This document shows positions 37,375 to 46,181 of a DNA stretch of 64,000 nucleotides, piece after piece (position 1 is the stretch's first letter; every line of letters starts with the position of its first letter). The notes under the pieces were generated by a model that worked only from the letters and a program-made list of their open reading frames with translations, was not told where the DNA came from and searched no databases. Origin of the DNA: Streptomyces bicolor. Lineage in GTDB: Bacteria; Actinomycetota; Actinomycetes; Streptomycetales; Streptomycetaceae. Location: positions 321,161-385,160 of the forward strand of contig NZ_JOFS01000002.1 of the NCBI RefSeq assembly GCF_000719285.1, given 5' to 3'. A program made the translations under genes and the position numbers.

Positions 37375-39318
37375 ATGGGCGTACGCAAGGATCTGAAGCG
37401 GGCGAAGCAGCGCACTGACCTGATGGCGCGCACCAGGGTCGAGATCACGAAGGACGGCCACGGAGTGGTCCGCGAGGCCCGCACCCCACCCCTCGCCCCC
37501 CACCCGACCACCGGCACCACCGCCGACCTCCCCTACACCAACGCGGCCGAGGCCCCCGACGCCGTGATCCTCCGCCGCAAGCGGGACACCACCTGGCACC
37601 CGGTCACCGCCACCGCCTTCGCGCGCGAAGTCACCGCCGTGGCCAAGGGATTGATCGCGGCGGGACTCGAACCCGGCGGCCGCGTAGCCGTGATGTCCCG
37701 CACCCGCTACGAATGGACGGTCCTGGACTTCGCCATATGGGCCGCGGGCGGCCAGACCGTCCCCATTTACGCGACCTCCTCCGCCGACCAGGTGGAGTGG
37801 ATCGTCCGCGACTCGGGCGCCCGCTACGTCATCACCGAGACGGACGAGAACACCGAGACGGTGAGGACGGGCACGGCCGGCCATCAACCGCCGCCGCAGA
37901 TATGGCAGTTGGACGCGGCGCAGGCACAGACGCACGCGACCGACGCCCTCACCACCCTCACCGACCTCGGCCGCGACCTCCCCGACGACGAGGTCACCAA
38001 GCGCCGCGCGGCCCTCACCCCCGACACCATCGCCACCGTCTGCTACACCTCCGGCACCACCGGCCGGCCGAAGGGCTGCGTCCTCACCCACGCCAACCTC
38101 CACGCCGAGGCCGCCAACACGGTCGAACTGCTGCACCCCATCTTCAAAGAGGTCACCCAGCAGACCGCCTCGACCCTCCTCTTCCTCCCCCTCGCCCACA
38201 TCCTCGGCCGCACCCTCCAGATCGCCTGCCTGATGGCCCGCATCGAGATCGGCTACTGCCCGAGCATCAAGCCCGACGAACTCCGCCCGGCCCTCAGGGA
38301 GTTCCGCCCCACCTTCCTCGTCGGCGTTCCGTACCTCTTCGAGAAGATCCACGACACCGGCCGCGCGACAGCGGAGAAGATCGGCCGTGGGGCGTCGTTC
38401 GACCGCGCCGACCGCATCGGCGTCCGCTTCGGCGAGGCGTACCTGAACAAGTTCCTCGGCACCGGCAAGGGCCCCGGCCCCCGCCTCTACGCCGCCTGGG
38501 CCCTGTACGACCTGCTGGTCTACCGCCGTATCCGCAAGGAACTCGGCGGGCGCATGCGCTATGCCATCAGCGGTGGGAGCCCCCTCGACCGTAACCTCAA
38601 CCTGTTCTTCTACGCCGCCGGAATCCTCGTCTACGAGGGCTACGGCCTGACGGAGACCACGGCCGCCGCCACCATCGTCCCGCCCCTGAAACCCCGCCCG
38701 GGCACGGTCGGCCGGCCGGTCCCCGGCACCGCCGTCCGGATCGCCGAGGACGGCGAGGTGCTCATCAAGGGCGGCATCGTCTTCGGCTCGTACTGGAACA
38801 ACCCGTCCGCCACCGACGCCGTCCTCCAGGACGACTGGTTCGCCACCGGCGACCTCGGCTCCCTCGACGAGGACGGCTACCTCACCATCACCGGCCGCAA
38901 GAAGGACATCCTCGTCACGTCCGGCGGCAAGAACGTCTCCCCGGCGGTCCTGGAGGACCGGCTGCGCAGCCGGTCGCCCATCGGCCAGTGCCTCGTCGTG
39001 GGCGACAACCGGCCCTTCGTCGGCGCCCTGATCACCCTCGACCCCGAGGCGGTGGCCCACTGGCTCGCCGTACGCAAGATGCCCGCCGACACCCCGATGG
39101 CCCACGTGGTCAAGGACCCCCGGATGCGCGCCGACGTCCAGAAGGCCGTCGACTACGCCAACGAGGCCGTCTCCCGGGCCGAGTCGATCCGCGCGTTCGT
39201 CCTGGTGGAGGGCGAGTTCAACGAGGACAACGGCATGCTCACACCGTCCCTGAAGGTCAAGCGGCACGCGGTGATGGCGGCGTACGCGGACGAGATCGAG
39301 GCGCTGTACGGCAAGTGA
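37375..39318 (+). CDS. Long-chain fatty-acid-CoA ligase (FadD15-like AMP-binding)
   Basis: This 647-residue adenylate-forming enzyme activates fatty acids to acyl-CoA via an acyl-AMP. The P-loop-like motif is VCYTSGTTGRPKGCVLTHAN, the substrate motif YGLTETTAAATIVP, the conserved Asp in FATGDLG and the hinge ITGRKKDILVTSGGKNVSP with the terminal Lys at LTPSLKVKRHAV. Length and the extended linker region match long-chain acyl-CoA synthetases of the FadD15 type. The ATG at 37375 gives a normal N-terminus. It stands alone between the VWA gene and the GH26-like gene. Cell location is cytoplasmic or membrane-associated. Confidence 0.92.
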   Translation: MGVRKDLKRAKQRTDLMARTRVEITKDGHGVVREARTPPLAPHPTTGTTADLPYTNAAEAPDAVILRRKRDTTWHPVTATAFAREVTAVAKGLIAAGLEPGGRVAVMSRTRYEWTVLDFAIWAAGGQTVPIYATSSADQVEWIVRDSGARYVITETDENTETVRTGTAGHQPPPQIWQLDAAQAQTHATDALTTLTDLGRDLPDDEVTKRRAALTPDTIATVCYTSGTTGRPKGCVLTHANLHAEAANTVELLHPIFKEVTQQTASTLLFLPLAHILGRTLQIACLMARIEIGYCPSIKPDELRPALREFRPTFLVGVPYLFEKIHDTGRATAEKIGRGASFDRADRIGVRFGEAYLNKFLGTGKGPGPRLYAAWALYDLLVYRRIRKELGGRMRYAISGGSPLDRNLNLFFYAAGILVYEGYGLTETTAAATIVPPLKPRPGTVGRPVPGTAVRIAEDGEVLIKGGIVFGSYWNNPSATDAVLQDDWFATGDLGSLDEDGYLTITGRKKDILVTSGGKNVSPAVLEDRLRSRSPIGQCLVVGDNRPFVGALITLDPEAVAHWLAVRKMPADTPMAHVVKDPRMRADVQKAVDYANEAVSRAESIRAFVLVEGEFNEDNGMLTPSLKVKRHAVMAAYADEIEALYGK

Positions 39319-39440
39319 GCGACCGTTCGCGGTCACTCGTGCGGGCGATCCATGCCGAGCCCGTGCGCTCGATTGGTGCATTAAGCGTATATATGGCCAT
39401 ACGTCACTGAACGGGAGGGAGCTGTCCACAAGGAGGACGC

Positions 39441-40748
39441 ATGGCCCCTGAACACCGCCGGTCGAGTTCCAGGCGCCCAAGGCGACTGAGGCGACTGGCG
39501 TTCCTCACCGCCGGAGTCGTCGCGTCGTCAGCCCTGCTCCCGGGCCCGGCCTTCGCGGCCGACGCCGCATCCCGCCCCGACCCGCCGCACACCGCGACAC
39601 CCACACCCCCGGAGCCCACGCACTCCCCACCGGGAGCATCCGCGCGCGGCCCGGCGTTCGGGGCGTACCTCCACTACGGTCCCGTCGGCCTGGAGCGCAT
39701 GAAGCAGCTGAGCCGCTGGCTCGGCGGCCACGAACTGCGCGTGGGGCACACCTATCTGCCGGGGGACGCCTGGCACAACATCGAGGGTGCGCACGGCTTC
39801 CTCGACAGCTGGGCCAAGTGGCGGCGGGCCAAGGCCGACCGGCTGCTCGTGCTCAACGTGCCGATGATGGAGCGCAACGAGGAGAACGTCCCCGACTGGG
39901 CGGTCAGAAAGCTGCTGCGGCGCGCCGCGGACGGCGCGTTCGACGACCACTTCAAGGTGCTGGCCGAGCGACTGGTCGGCCTGGGCGTGCCCGACACCGT
40001 CATCGTGCTCGGCTGGGAGATGAACGGCGTCACCTACACCCACCGCTGCGGCCCCGACCCGGACAGCTGGAAGCGGTACTGGCAACGCATCGTCACCGTC
40101 ATGCGCTCGGTCCCCGGACAGAGGTTCAGGTTCGACTTCGCCCCGAGCCGGGGCATGGACGCCATTCCCTGGCCGGAGTGCTACCCGGGCGACGAGTTCG
40201 TCGACATCCTCGGCATGGACGCGTACGACCAGCCGCGCGGGCTCGACTTCGACGAGCAGGTGTCCGAGCCCTACGGCCTCCAGCACCACGTGGACTTCGC
40301 GCGCCGGCACGGCAAGCCGATCTCGTATCCGGAATGGGGCCTGTTCCGCAACGGCGACAACATCACGTGGATGCTGCGCATGCTCGCGTGGATGGACGAG
40401 CACAAGCCGGTGTACAACACCATCACCGACTACTGCCCGCACGGCGTCTGGCTGTGCTCCGACAACCCCCGGGCCTCCGCCCTGTACCGCGTACTGCTGT
40501 CCAGCCCCCTCCTGCCGCGGCCGGAACCGGGGCCGCCGGTCCCCGTCCCGACCGCGCCGACGGATTCCGCCGGCCCGGACCCGGCATCGATGCCGTCCAA
40601 GCCGCCGACGCCCAGGCCTGCGCCGACGCCGACACCCATGCCCTCCGAGCTGCCCCACTGCACATTGCTGGACCTCGCGAACTGGTTCGAGCACCAGATC
40701 GGCGGCAAGCTCTCCCTCTGCCTGCAGTGGGCTGAGCGCTACCGGTGA
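39441..40748 (+). CDS. Secreted GH26-like glycoside hydrolase
   Basis: The 435-residue protein starts with a basic N-terminus and hydrophobic signal sequence ending ALLPGPAFAADA, then a Pro/Thr linker. Residues about 70-355 resemble the GH26 barrel: the acid/base-type Glu in VIVLGWEMNGV, aromatic YWQRIVTVMRS and the second Glu in PISYPEWGLF. A proline-rich spacer and a short Cys-containing tail (LPHCTLLDLANWFEHQIGG) follow. Members act on mannans and related glycans; substrate here is unknown. A GGAGG site precedes the ATG, and a TATATATGGCCATA sequence lies about 50 bp upstream. Its 3' end overlaps the exopolysaccharide operon's last gene by 10 bp. Confidence 0.78.
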   Translation: MAPEHRRSSSRRPRRLRRLAFLTAGVVASSALLPGPAFAADAASRPDPPHTATPTPPEPTHSPPGASARGPAFGAYLHYGPVGLERMKQLSRWLGGHELRVGHTYLPGDAWHNIEGAHGFLDSWAKWRRAKADRLLVLNVPMMERNEENVPDWAVRKLLRRAADGAFDDHFKVLAERLVGLGVPDTVIVLGWEMNGVTYTHRCGPDPDSWKRYWQRIVTVMRSVPGQRFRFDFAPSRGMDAIPWPECYPGDEFVDILGMDAYDQPRGLDFDEQVSEPYGLQHHVDFARRHGKPISYPEWGLFRNGDNITWMLRMLAWMDEHKPVYNTITDYCPHGVWLCSDNPRASALYRVLLSSPLLPRPEPGPPVPVPTAPTDSAGPDPASMPSKPPTPRPAPTPTPMPSELPHCTLLDLANWFEHQIGGKLSLCLQWAERYR

Positions 40749-41851
40749 CCGGCCGGGGCGGGGCTCCCGCGCAGGACCCGCTTGGCCCCGGCCCTCGCGG
40801 CCGCCTCGCCGGCCGCGAGGGCCAGCAGCGGCAGGGTGCGGCGCCGGGCCAGCAGAAAGCGCTGGTTGGGGACCGTCTCGGGGTGCCAGCGGTACTTGTA
40901 CGGCTCGTCGCCGCGCAGCAGGCTCAGCACCCGGCGGCCGTCGCCGGCCCCGAGGTGCTCGGCGGAGGCGTGCAGCAGCATCGCCGCCACGTCCACCTTC
41001 CGCTCCCGCAACCGCGGGTGGAAGCCGTACAGATACGTGCCCGCCATCTCCCCTGACAGCAGATTCAGATTGACCGCCACCACCACCCCGTCGAGCACGA
41101 ACTCCATCACCGCCGCCTGGCCGGACCGCGCCATGGGCCCCACCGACCGGACCAGGTGCTCCAGGAACCGGGGCCGCAGGTGCTCCGACGACACCTTCCT
41201 GCCCTGCCACTGCAGTCGGTGCAGTTCGAGGAGCCGGCGCAGTGCGGCCTCGGATTCGTCGTGGCGCACGACACGCCACTCGACGCCGAGCCGGGCCAGC
41301 CGCTTCACCTTGTTGCGGACCCGCTGGGCGTGCCTCGACGACAGCCGCCCGACCAGCTCGTTCACGGGCACGGCGGGCAACTCCAGGCACACGGAGTCAC
41401 GCAGCCGGTGACGCGGGCCGCGCCAGCAGAGATAGACCCGCTCCATCGCGCCGCCCGGCCGCACCTCACCGAAGTCGACCAGGGCGGTGCGGGCCATGTC
41501 GGTCAGCGCGTCCGCCAGTGCCCAGGCGCCCTGCGTGGCCGCCGCGGCGTCGAGGAGCACATCGTGGAAGTCGGTGATGGCACCGCCGATCGGCACCAGC
41601 GCCGGCAGCGGGTGGTGCACCCGCATCAGCGGTGCCGCCGCCACCAGTTCACCGCCCCTGCGCACCAGGACGAGCCGCAGCCCGCCCGGCCTGCCGTACG
41701 ACAGCCACCACGAGTGCAGCCACGCATGGCTCTGGAACGGCGTCGCCGACGGGCACGCCCGGTGCAGTCGTTCCCACTCCCCGGCCAGCTCCGCGAAGGC
41801 GCGCTCGTCGGTGCACAGCTCCACCGACAGCGCGCTGCCGTGCCCGCTCAT
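40739..41851 (-). CDS. FemAB/GNAT-like acetyltransferase of the polysaccharide operon
   Basis: This 370-residue protein is an Acetyltransf_6 (BcsL/CelD-type) member: ELAGEWERLHRACPSATPFQ, HAWLHSWWLSYG, a central basic segment (HAQRVRNKVKRLARLG) and DVAAMLLHASAEHLGAGD with YKYRW near the end. In polysaccharide clusters these proteins are thought to add acyl groups to glycans. I chose the ATG at 41851, whose ATGA overlaps the Wzz-like gene's stop. It is the last gene of the eight-gene operon and converges with the GH26-like gene. Confidence 0.82.
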   Translation of the reverse strand: MSGHGSALSVELCTDERAFAELAGEWERLHRACPSATPFQSHAWLHSWWLSYGRPGGLRLVLVRRGGELVAAAPLMRVHHPLPALVPIGGAITDFHDVLLDAAAATQGAWALADALTDMARTALVDFGEVRPGGAMERVYLCWRGPRHRLRDSVCLELPAVPVNELVGRLSSRHAQRVRNKVKRLARLGVEWRVVRHDESEAALRRLLELHRLQWQGRKVSSEHLRPRFLEHLVRSVGPMARSGQAAVMEFVLDGVVVAVNLNLLSGEMAGTYLYGFHPRLRERKVDVAAMLLHASAEHLGAGDGRRVLSLLRGDEPYKYRWHPETVPNQRFLLARRRTLPLLALAAGEAAARAGAKRVLRGSPAPAGHR

Positions 41852-42519
41852 CCAAGCGTTCCGCGGGCGTCGGCCGCGTTGGCCGGGCCGGGTACCGACG
41901 CCCGGCTGTGGTCCTCGTCGTCCGTGACCCGGCGCGGCCGGGCCAGCAGCGCGAGGCCGCCCAGCAGACCCCCGGCGCTCGCGCCCACGAGCGAGGTCAG
42001 CGCCGGGGACGCGGACGACGGCTCGCCGGGCTCCAGGGCACGGGCGAGGCGCTCGAACCGGATGCCGGTGGTGTCCTTGGTGTGGTCCGCCTGGGTGACC
42101 AGCGCGCGGGAGACGGCGTTGGCGATGTCGACGGCCAGGTCCGGGCGCGACGAGGTCGCCGACACCGCGACCATCGGCGCGTCCGGCGAGGTCGCCACCC
42201 GCACGCTCTCGCGCAGCGTCGCGACCGGCACACCGGCCCACACCTGCGCGTCCGCGAGCACCGCCAGCTGCGGCGCGACCCGGCCGTACGCCTGCGCGAG
42301 GCCGAGCGCGTCGGTGCCGTCGGCGCCGGTCCGGCCGGTGGGCACGGCGACGACGGAACTCGTCGCCGTGTACTCCGGCGGCCTCAACTGGCCGTAGGCG
42401 CCACCGACCACGGCACCGATCAGCGCGCCGGCCGGCAGCCACCACCACGACGGCAGTCGCATCAGCTGGGCGCGCGCGGCGTCGGACAGCGGGGCACGCC
42501 GGTCGGGGTTGTCCGTCAT
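41848..42519 (-). CDS. Wzz/chain-length-determinant-like membrane protein
   Basis: The 223-residue protein has two transmembrane helices flanking an extracellular part: WWWLPAGALIGAVVGGAYG at about 25-43 and SLVGASAGGLLGGLALLAR near 180. RPPEYTATSSVVAVP after the first helix is typical of Wzz/YveK proteins, which set polymer length. There is no C-terminal tyrosine kinase domain, and none is next to it. The ATG at 42519 overlaps the glycosyltransferase stop by 4 bp, and its stop overlaps the GNAT gene start by 4 bp. Confidence 0.84.
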   Translation of the reverse strand: MTDNPDRRAPLSDAARAQLMRLPSWWWLPAGALIGAVVGGAYGQLRPPEYTATSSVVAVPTGRTGADGTDALGLAQAYGRVAPQLAVLADAQVWAGVPVATLRESVRVATSPDAPMVAVSATSSRPDLAVDIANAVSRALVTQADHTKDTTGIRFERLARALEPGEPSSASPALTSLVGASAGGLLGGLALLARPRRVTDDEDHSRASVPGPANAADARGTLG

Positions 42520-43658
42520 GAGGAACTCGCTTCCGAAGTCGAGCCGGACAGGGCGTCCGTGTACAGATCCATCAGCTGCCGGGCGGTGCGCGTGATGTCG
42601 TAGCGGTGTACGACGTCCGGGACCGTCCGCTCGCCCGGCCCCTCCGCCCGCAGCCGCAGCAGGGCGCGCGCGAACGCCCCCGCGCCGCCCGTGACGCGCC
42701 GGGCACCGGGCGCCGCGTCCGGCCCCAGGTCCTCCACGGCGGGGCAGCTCGCGTACAGCACGGGGAGGCCGGCGGCCAGCGCCTCCACGACGGCGAGGCC
42801 GAAGGACTCCTCCGGAGACGGCGAGGCGAGCACGTCCATCGCGGACAGCAGGGAGACCAGGTCGGGTGTGTGGTCACCGGGCGCGGGCAGGGACGGCCGC
42901 TCGCCGGTCAGCACCACCCGCGCCGCGACTCCCAGATCCCGTGCGGTGCGCCGCAGCGCCTCCGCCTCGGGGCCGCCGCCGACCAGCAGTAGCCACACGT
43001 CCAGGGGCAGCAGGGCCAGCGCCTGCACCAGCAGGTCGAAGCGCTTGCCCGCGGCGAGGCGCCCCACCCCGCCCACGACGTACGCGTGCTCCGGCACCCC
43101 GTGGAACGCCCGGGCCTCCTTGCGGCGCGCCTCGTCGTACCGGAAGCGGGGCGCGTCGATGCCGTTCGGGATGACCCGGATGCGCTGCCCGGGCACACCC
43201 CAGTGGCGCAGCCGTTCGGCCACCGTCGGCGAGACGGCGACCGTGGCGAGGCCGAGGCGCTCGCCGGCCATGTACAGCGCACGGACACCGCGGGTCAGCC
43301 GCCGGCCCTCCAGCCGGTCCGTGCCGATCGAGTGCTCGGTGGCCACCACGGTCTCGACTCCCGCGAGCCGGGCGGCGACCCGGCCGTAGAGGCAGGCCCG
43401 GTACAGATGGGTGTGTACGAGGTCGTAGCCGCCGGAACGGATCAGGTCGGTCAGCCGGGGCAGCGCGCGCAGGTCGAGGTTGCCGGTCATCCCGAGGTGG
43501 GTGACGCTGACCCCGTCGGCGGTGAGGCCCTCGGCGACCGGGCCGGGGTTGGTCAGCGCCACCACGTCGCACTGTGCGGGCAGATGGCGCAGCAGCAGGC
43601 GCAGTTGCTGCTCCGCGCCGCCGACGCCGAGGCCGGTGATGATGTGCAGCGCCTTCAT
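42516..43658 (-). CDS. GT4 glycosyltransferase (polysaccharide assembly)
   Basis: This 380-residue GT-B fold enzyme opens with MKALHIITGLGVGGAEQQL and has the C-terminal EX7E motif in PSPEESFGLAVVEALAAGLP. HTHLYRACLYGRVAARLAG and RVIPNGIDAPRFRY are typical of GT4 family retaining transferases. It would add a sugar from an NDP-donor to the lipid-linked repeat unit at the inner membrane. The ATG at 43658 overlaps the polysaccharide deacetylase stop by 4 bp. The sugar transferred cannot be told from sequence. Confidence 0.9.
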   Translation of the reverse strand: MKALHIITGLGVGGAEQQLRLLLRHLPAQCDVVALTNPGPVAEGLTADGVSVTHLGMTGNLDLRALPRLTDLIRSGGYDLVHTHLYRACLYGRVAARLAGVETVVATEHSIGTDRLEGRRLTRGVRALYMAGERLGLATVAVSPTVAERLRHWGVPGQRIRVIPNGIDAPRFRYDEARRKEARAFHGVPEHAYVVGGVGRLAAGKRFDLLVQALALLPLDVWLLLVGGGPEAEALRRTARDLGVAARVVLTGERPSLPAPGDHTPDLVSLLSAMDVLASPSPEESFGLAVVEALAAGLPVLYASCPAVEDLGPDAAPGARRVTGGAGAFARALLRLRAEGPGERTVPDVVHRYDITRTARQLMDLYTDALSGSTSEASSS

Positions 43659-44446
43659 ACGCCCTCCAGGGCGCGGCCGTGGACCCGGGCCAGGCGGCGC
43701 TTGAGCTCCAGCCGCACCGGCGTGTCCGCCTGCCCGATGTGGATGCGGGGCAGCGCGAAGTCGCCGCAGCCGGCCGGACCGGGGGAGATCGCGCAGGCGT
43801 AGCGGTAACCGGCCCGGCGCACCGCGTCGGCGGCCCGCTCGTCGAGGAAGCCGTACGGGTAGCAGAAGCCCTCGATGTCGCCGCCGGTGACCGCGGCGAG
43901 CCGGTGGCGGCTGTCGTTGACCTCGGTGTGCAGCACCTGGTCCGTGGCCTTGGTCAGATCGAGGTGGGTCAGACCGTGCGAGGCGATCTCCATGCCCGCG
44001 GCCATGGCTCGTTGGATGCCGTCCGCGTCGAGCAGCGGCTTGCGCGGACCGCTCGGTTCCCAGGTGTTCTCGCCGCCGAGCAGCCCGGGCAGCACGAACA
44101 CGGTCGCGGTGAAACCCCGGCGGCGCAGGATGGGCAGGGCGGTGGTGACGAAGTCCGTGTACCCGTCGTCGAAGGTGAGCCCCACCAGGCCGCGCTCCAT
44201 GCCACGGGCGCGCGCCGCGAGCAGCTCGCGCACGCTCACCCCGCGCAGACCGCGGCCGGACATCCAGGCGAGCTGCCGTTCGAGGCGTGCGGGCGTGACG
44301 GTGACGTCGTACGGGTCGTCCGGGCAGTCCGAGACGGAGTGGTACATGGCGACCCACGCGGCGGTACGCCGTTTCGGGCGCCCCCCGGTGGCTGTTCCGG
44401 GACGGGGTTCGGCCGTGCGCGGCGCGGGGGAGGTGTCAGCGACCAT
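43655..44446 (-). CDS. Polysaccharide deacetylase
   Basis: The 263-residue protein has the NodB-type catalytic motifs LTFDDGYTDF (metal-binding Asp and catalytic base) and SHGLTHLDL (metal-binding HxxxH), with YPYGFLDERA downstream. It would remove N- or O-acetyl groups from the polymer or its intermediates. No signal peptide is seen, but the N-terminal 30 residues are basic and proline-rich. It overlaps the glycosyltransferase start by 4 bp and the flippase 3' end by 11 bp. It lies between the flippase and the glycosyltransferase genes, which supports a role in exopolysaccharide modification. Confidence 0.9.
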   Translation of the reverse strand: MVADTSPAPRTAEPRPGTATGGRPKRRTAAWVAMYHSVSDCPDDPYDVTVTPARLERQLAWMSGRGLRGVSVRELLAARARGMERGLVGLTFDDGYTDFVTTALPILRRRGFTATVFVLPGLLGGENTWEPSGPRKPLLDADGIQRAMAAGMEIASHGLTHLDLTKATDQVLHTEVNDSRHRLAAVTGGDIEGFCYPYGFLDERAADAVRRAGYRYACAISPGPAGCGDFALPRIHIGQADTPVRLELKRRLARVHGRALEGV

Positions 44447-46181
44447 GGCGAGGCTTTCGTGTGACGGAGCGGTGGACGGAATGCGTGACGGGAGCCAGGA
44501 GGGACCGGGCGCCCGCCGCGTCGAGGAACCAGGCCAGCGGCAGGAATACGGCGGTCACGCAGCCGCAGCCGGCGGCGACGGAGGCGGCGGGCGAGGCGAA
44601 GAGCCCCGCACCGAACAGCCCGGCACCGGTGGCGCACACGGCCGCGCACACCGGCCGGGCCAGTCCCGCGACGACCCGGCGGACCCGCACGGGCACGGTG
44701 CGCGGACCGAGGCCGTGCAGCAGGAGCAGCGCCGTGAGGGTGATGCCGGCCGCGTTGGCCCCGGCGATGCCGCGGGCGCCCCAGGGCTGAACGGCCCAGG
44801 CGCTGAGGGCGACGGTGGTGAGCGCGCCCACGCCCATCGCGCCCAGCGGGTACCAGGTGGTCCGGCCGGTCGAGAAGTACGACATGACGAGCGCCCCCAC
44901 CAGCGTGTGCCCGAGCAGCCCGGCCGCGTAGACCCGCATGACGGCGGCGGTCGTGGCGGTGTCCTGCGCCGTGAACGCCCCGCGCTGGAAGAGGAGTTGG
45001 AGGATCTGCGGCGCGCAGGCCACGACCACGGCGGCGCCGAACAGGACCAGACAGGCCGTCAGCACCAGGTCCCGCTCGACCCGCTCCCGGGCCCGCCGCG
45101 GGTCGCCCTCGGCGATGGCACGCGCCACCACCGGGAAGGTGACGACACACACCATCAGCGCCAGCGACATCGGCAACTGGGCGACCTTCTGGGCGTAGTT
45201 GAGATGCGAGATGGCACCGGCGGGCAGCCCGGACGCGAAGTACCGCTCGATGAGCACCTGCGACTGCCGGCACAGGGCGAAGAGCAGGACGGCACAGACG
45301 AGGCCGAGCGCCAGGCGCTCCGCCGGCTGGGTCGCCATGCGGCTCGGCCGCACCGACCGCACCGAAGCGCCCGCGGACCGGCCGTGCCGCCCGGCGAGCC
45401 GCCGCCACAGGGCCGGTGCCTGCAGGGCGGCCATGAGGCACCCGCCCAGAGCGACGCCGAGAGCGGCGGATCGTACGCCCCACCGCGCGGCCAGCACGAC
45501 CATCGTGGCGATGATCACGACGTTGTACGCGATGTAGATCGCGCCCGGAGCGAGATAGCTGCCGTGCGCCCGCAGCGCCGCGCCGCAGTACCCGGCCAGC
45601 CCGAAACTCAGCACACAGGTCGCGGTCATCCGGGTGCAGGACACCGCCAGGGACGCGTCGGGCAGGCCGGGCGCCAGGACGGAGACCAGCAGCGGCGCCC
45701 CGGCCGCGAGTACGGCCGCCGTGCCGGCGAGGGCGAGGCACAGCCGCGGCAACGTGGCGGCGACCAGGGCGTGCACGGGGTCCGGGCCGCCGATCCCACG
45801 CGCCCGCCGCGCCAGTGCCACGCTGAACGCGGGCACGAGCACGAACGCCATGCCGTCCTCGATCAGCAGCGTCGACGCCATCTCGGGCACCGTCCACGCC
45901 ACCAGGAACGCGTCGGTGTCCGCACCGGCGCCGAAGAGATGCGCGAGCGCCTGGTCCCGCCCGAGCCCGAGCAGCGCCCCGGCCATGGACAACGCGACGG
46001 TGAGCAGCGTCGCCCTGGCGAGGAAGCGCCTCGAGGGACCGCCCGGGCGTGGGGCGGGGGCCGGGCCGGGGGCGTCCGTGTCGGCCGGGTGCTCGGGGCG
46101 CATGCCTTCGGCGGCGGGTGGGACGTGCATGCCCGGCGGGTGCTCCTGGGCGTCACCGGTCGTCGTGGGCGGGGGCCTCAT
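44436..46181 (-). CDS. MurJ/MviN-type lipid flippase
   Basis: The 581-residue integral membrane protein has about 14 helices in MOP-superfamily style: ARATLLTVALSMAGALLGLGRDQALAHLFGAGADTDAF near the start is close to MurJ, with later LNYAQKVAQLPMSLALMVC and FQRGAFTAQDT. Here it sits inside an exopolysaccharide operon, so it may act as a Wzx-like flippase for a lipid-linked repeat unit rather than lipid II. The first 50 residues are a proline/His-rich extension. I chose the ATG at 46181, overlapping the ligase stop by 4 bp. Confidence 0.88.
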   Translation of the reverse strand: MRPPPTTTGDAQEHPPGMHVPPAAEGMRPEHPADTDAPGPAPAPRPGGPSRRFLARATLLTVALSMAGALLGLGRDQALAHLFGAGADTDAFLVAWTVPEMASTLLIEDGMAFVLVPAFSVALARRARGIGGPDPVHALVAATLPRLCLALAGTAAVLAAGAPLLVSVLAPGLPDASLAVSCTRMTATCVLSFGLAGYCGAALRAHGSYLAPGAIYIAYNVVIIATMVVLAARWGVRSAALGVALGGCLMAALQAPALWRRLAGRHGRSAGASVRSVRPSRMATQPAERLALGLVCAVLLFALCRQSQVLIERYFASGLPAGAISHLNYAQKVAQLPMSLALMVCVVTFPVVARAIAEGDPRRARERVERDLVLTACLVLFGAAVVVACAPQILQLLFQRGAFTAQDTATTAAVMRVYAAGLLGHTLVGALVMSYFSTGRTTWYPLGAMGVGALTTVALSAWAVQPWGARGIAGANAAGITLTALLLLHGLGPRTVPVRVRRVVAGLARPVCAAVCATGAGLFGAGLFASPAASVAAGCGCVTAVFLPLAWFLDAAGARSLLAPVTHSVHRSVTRKPRHGR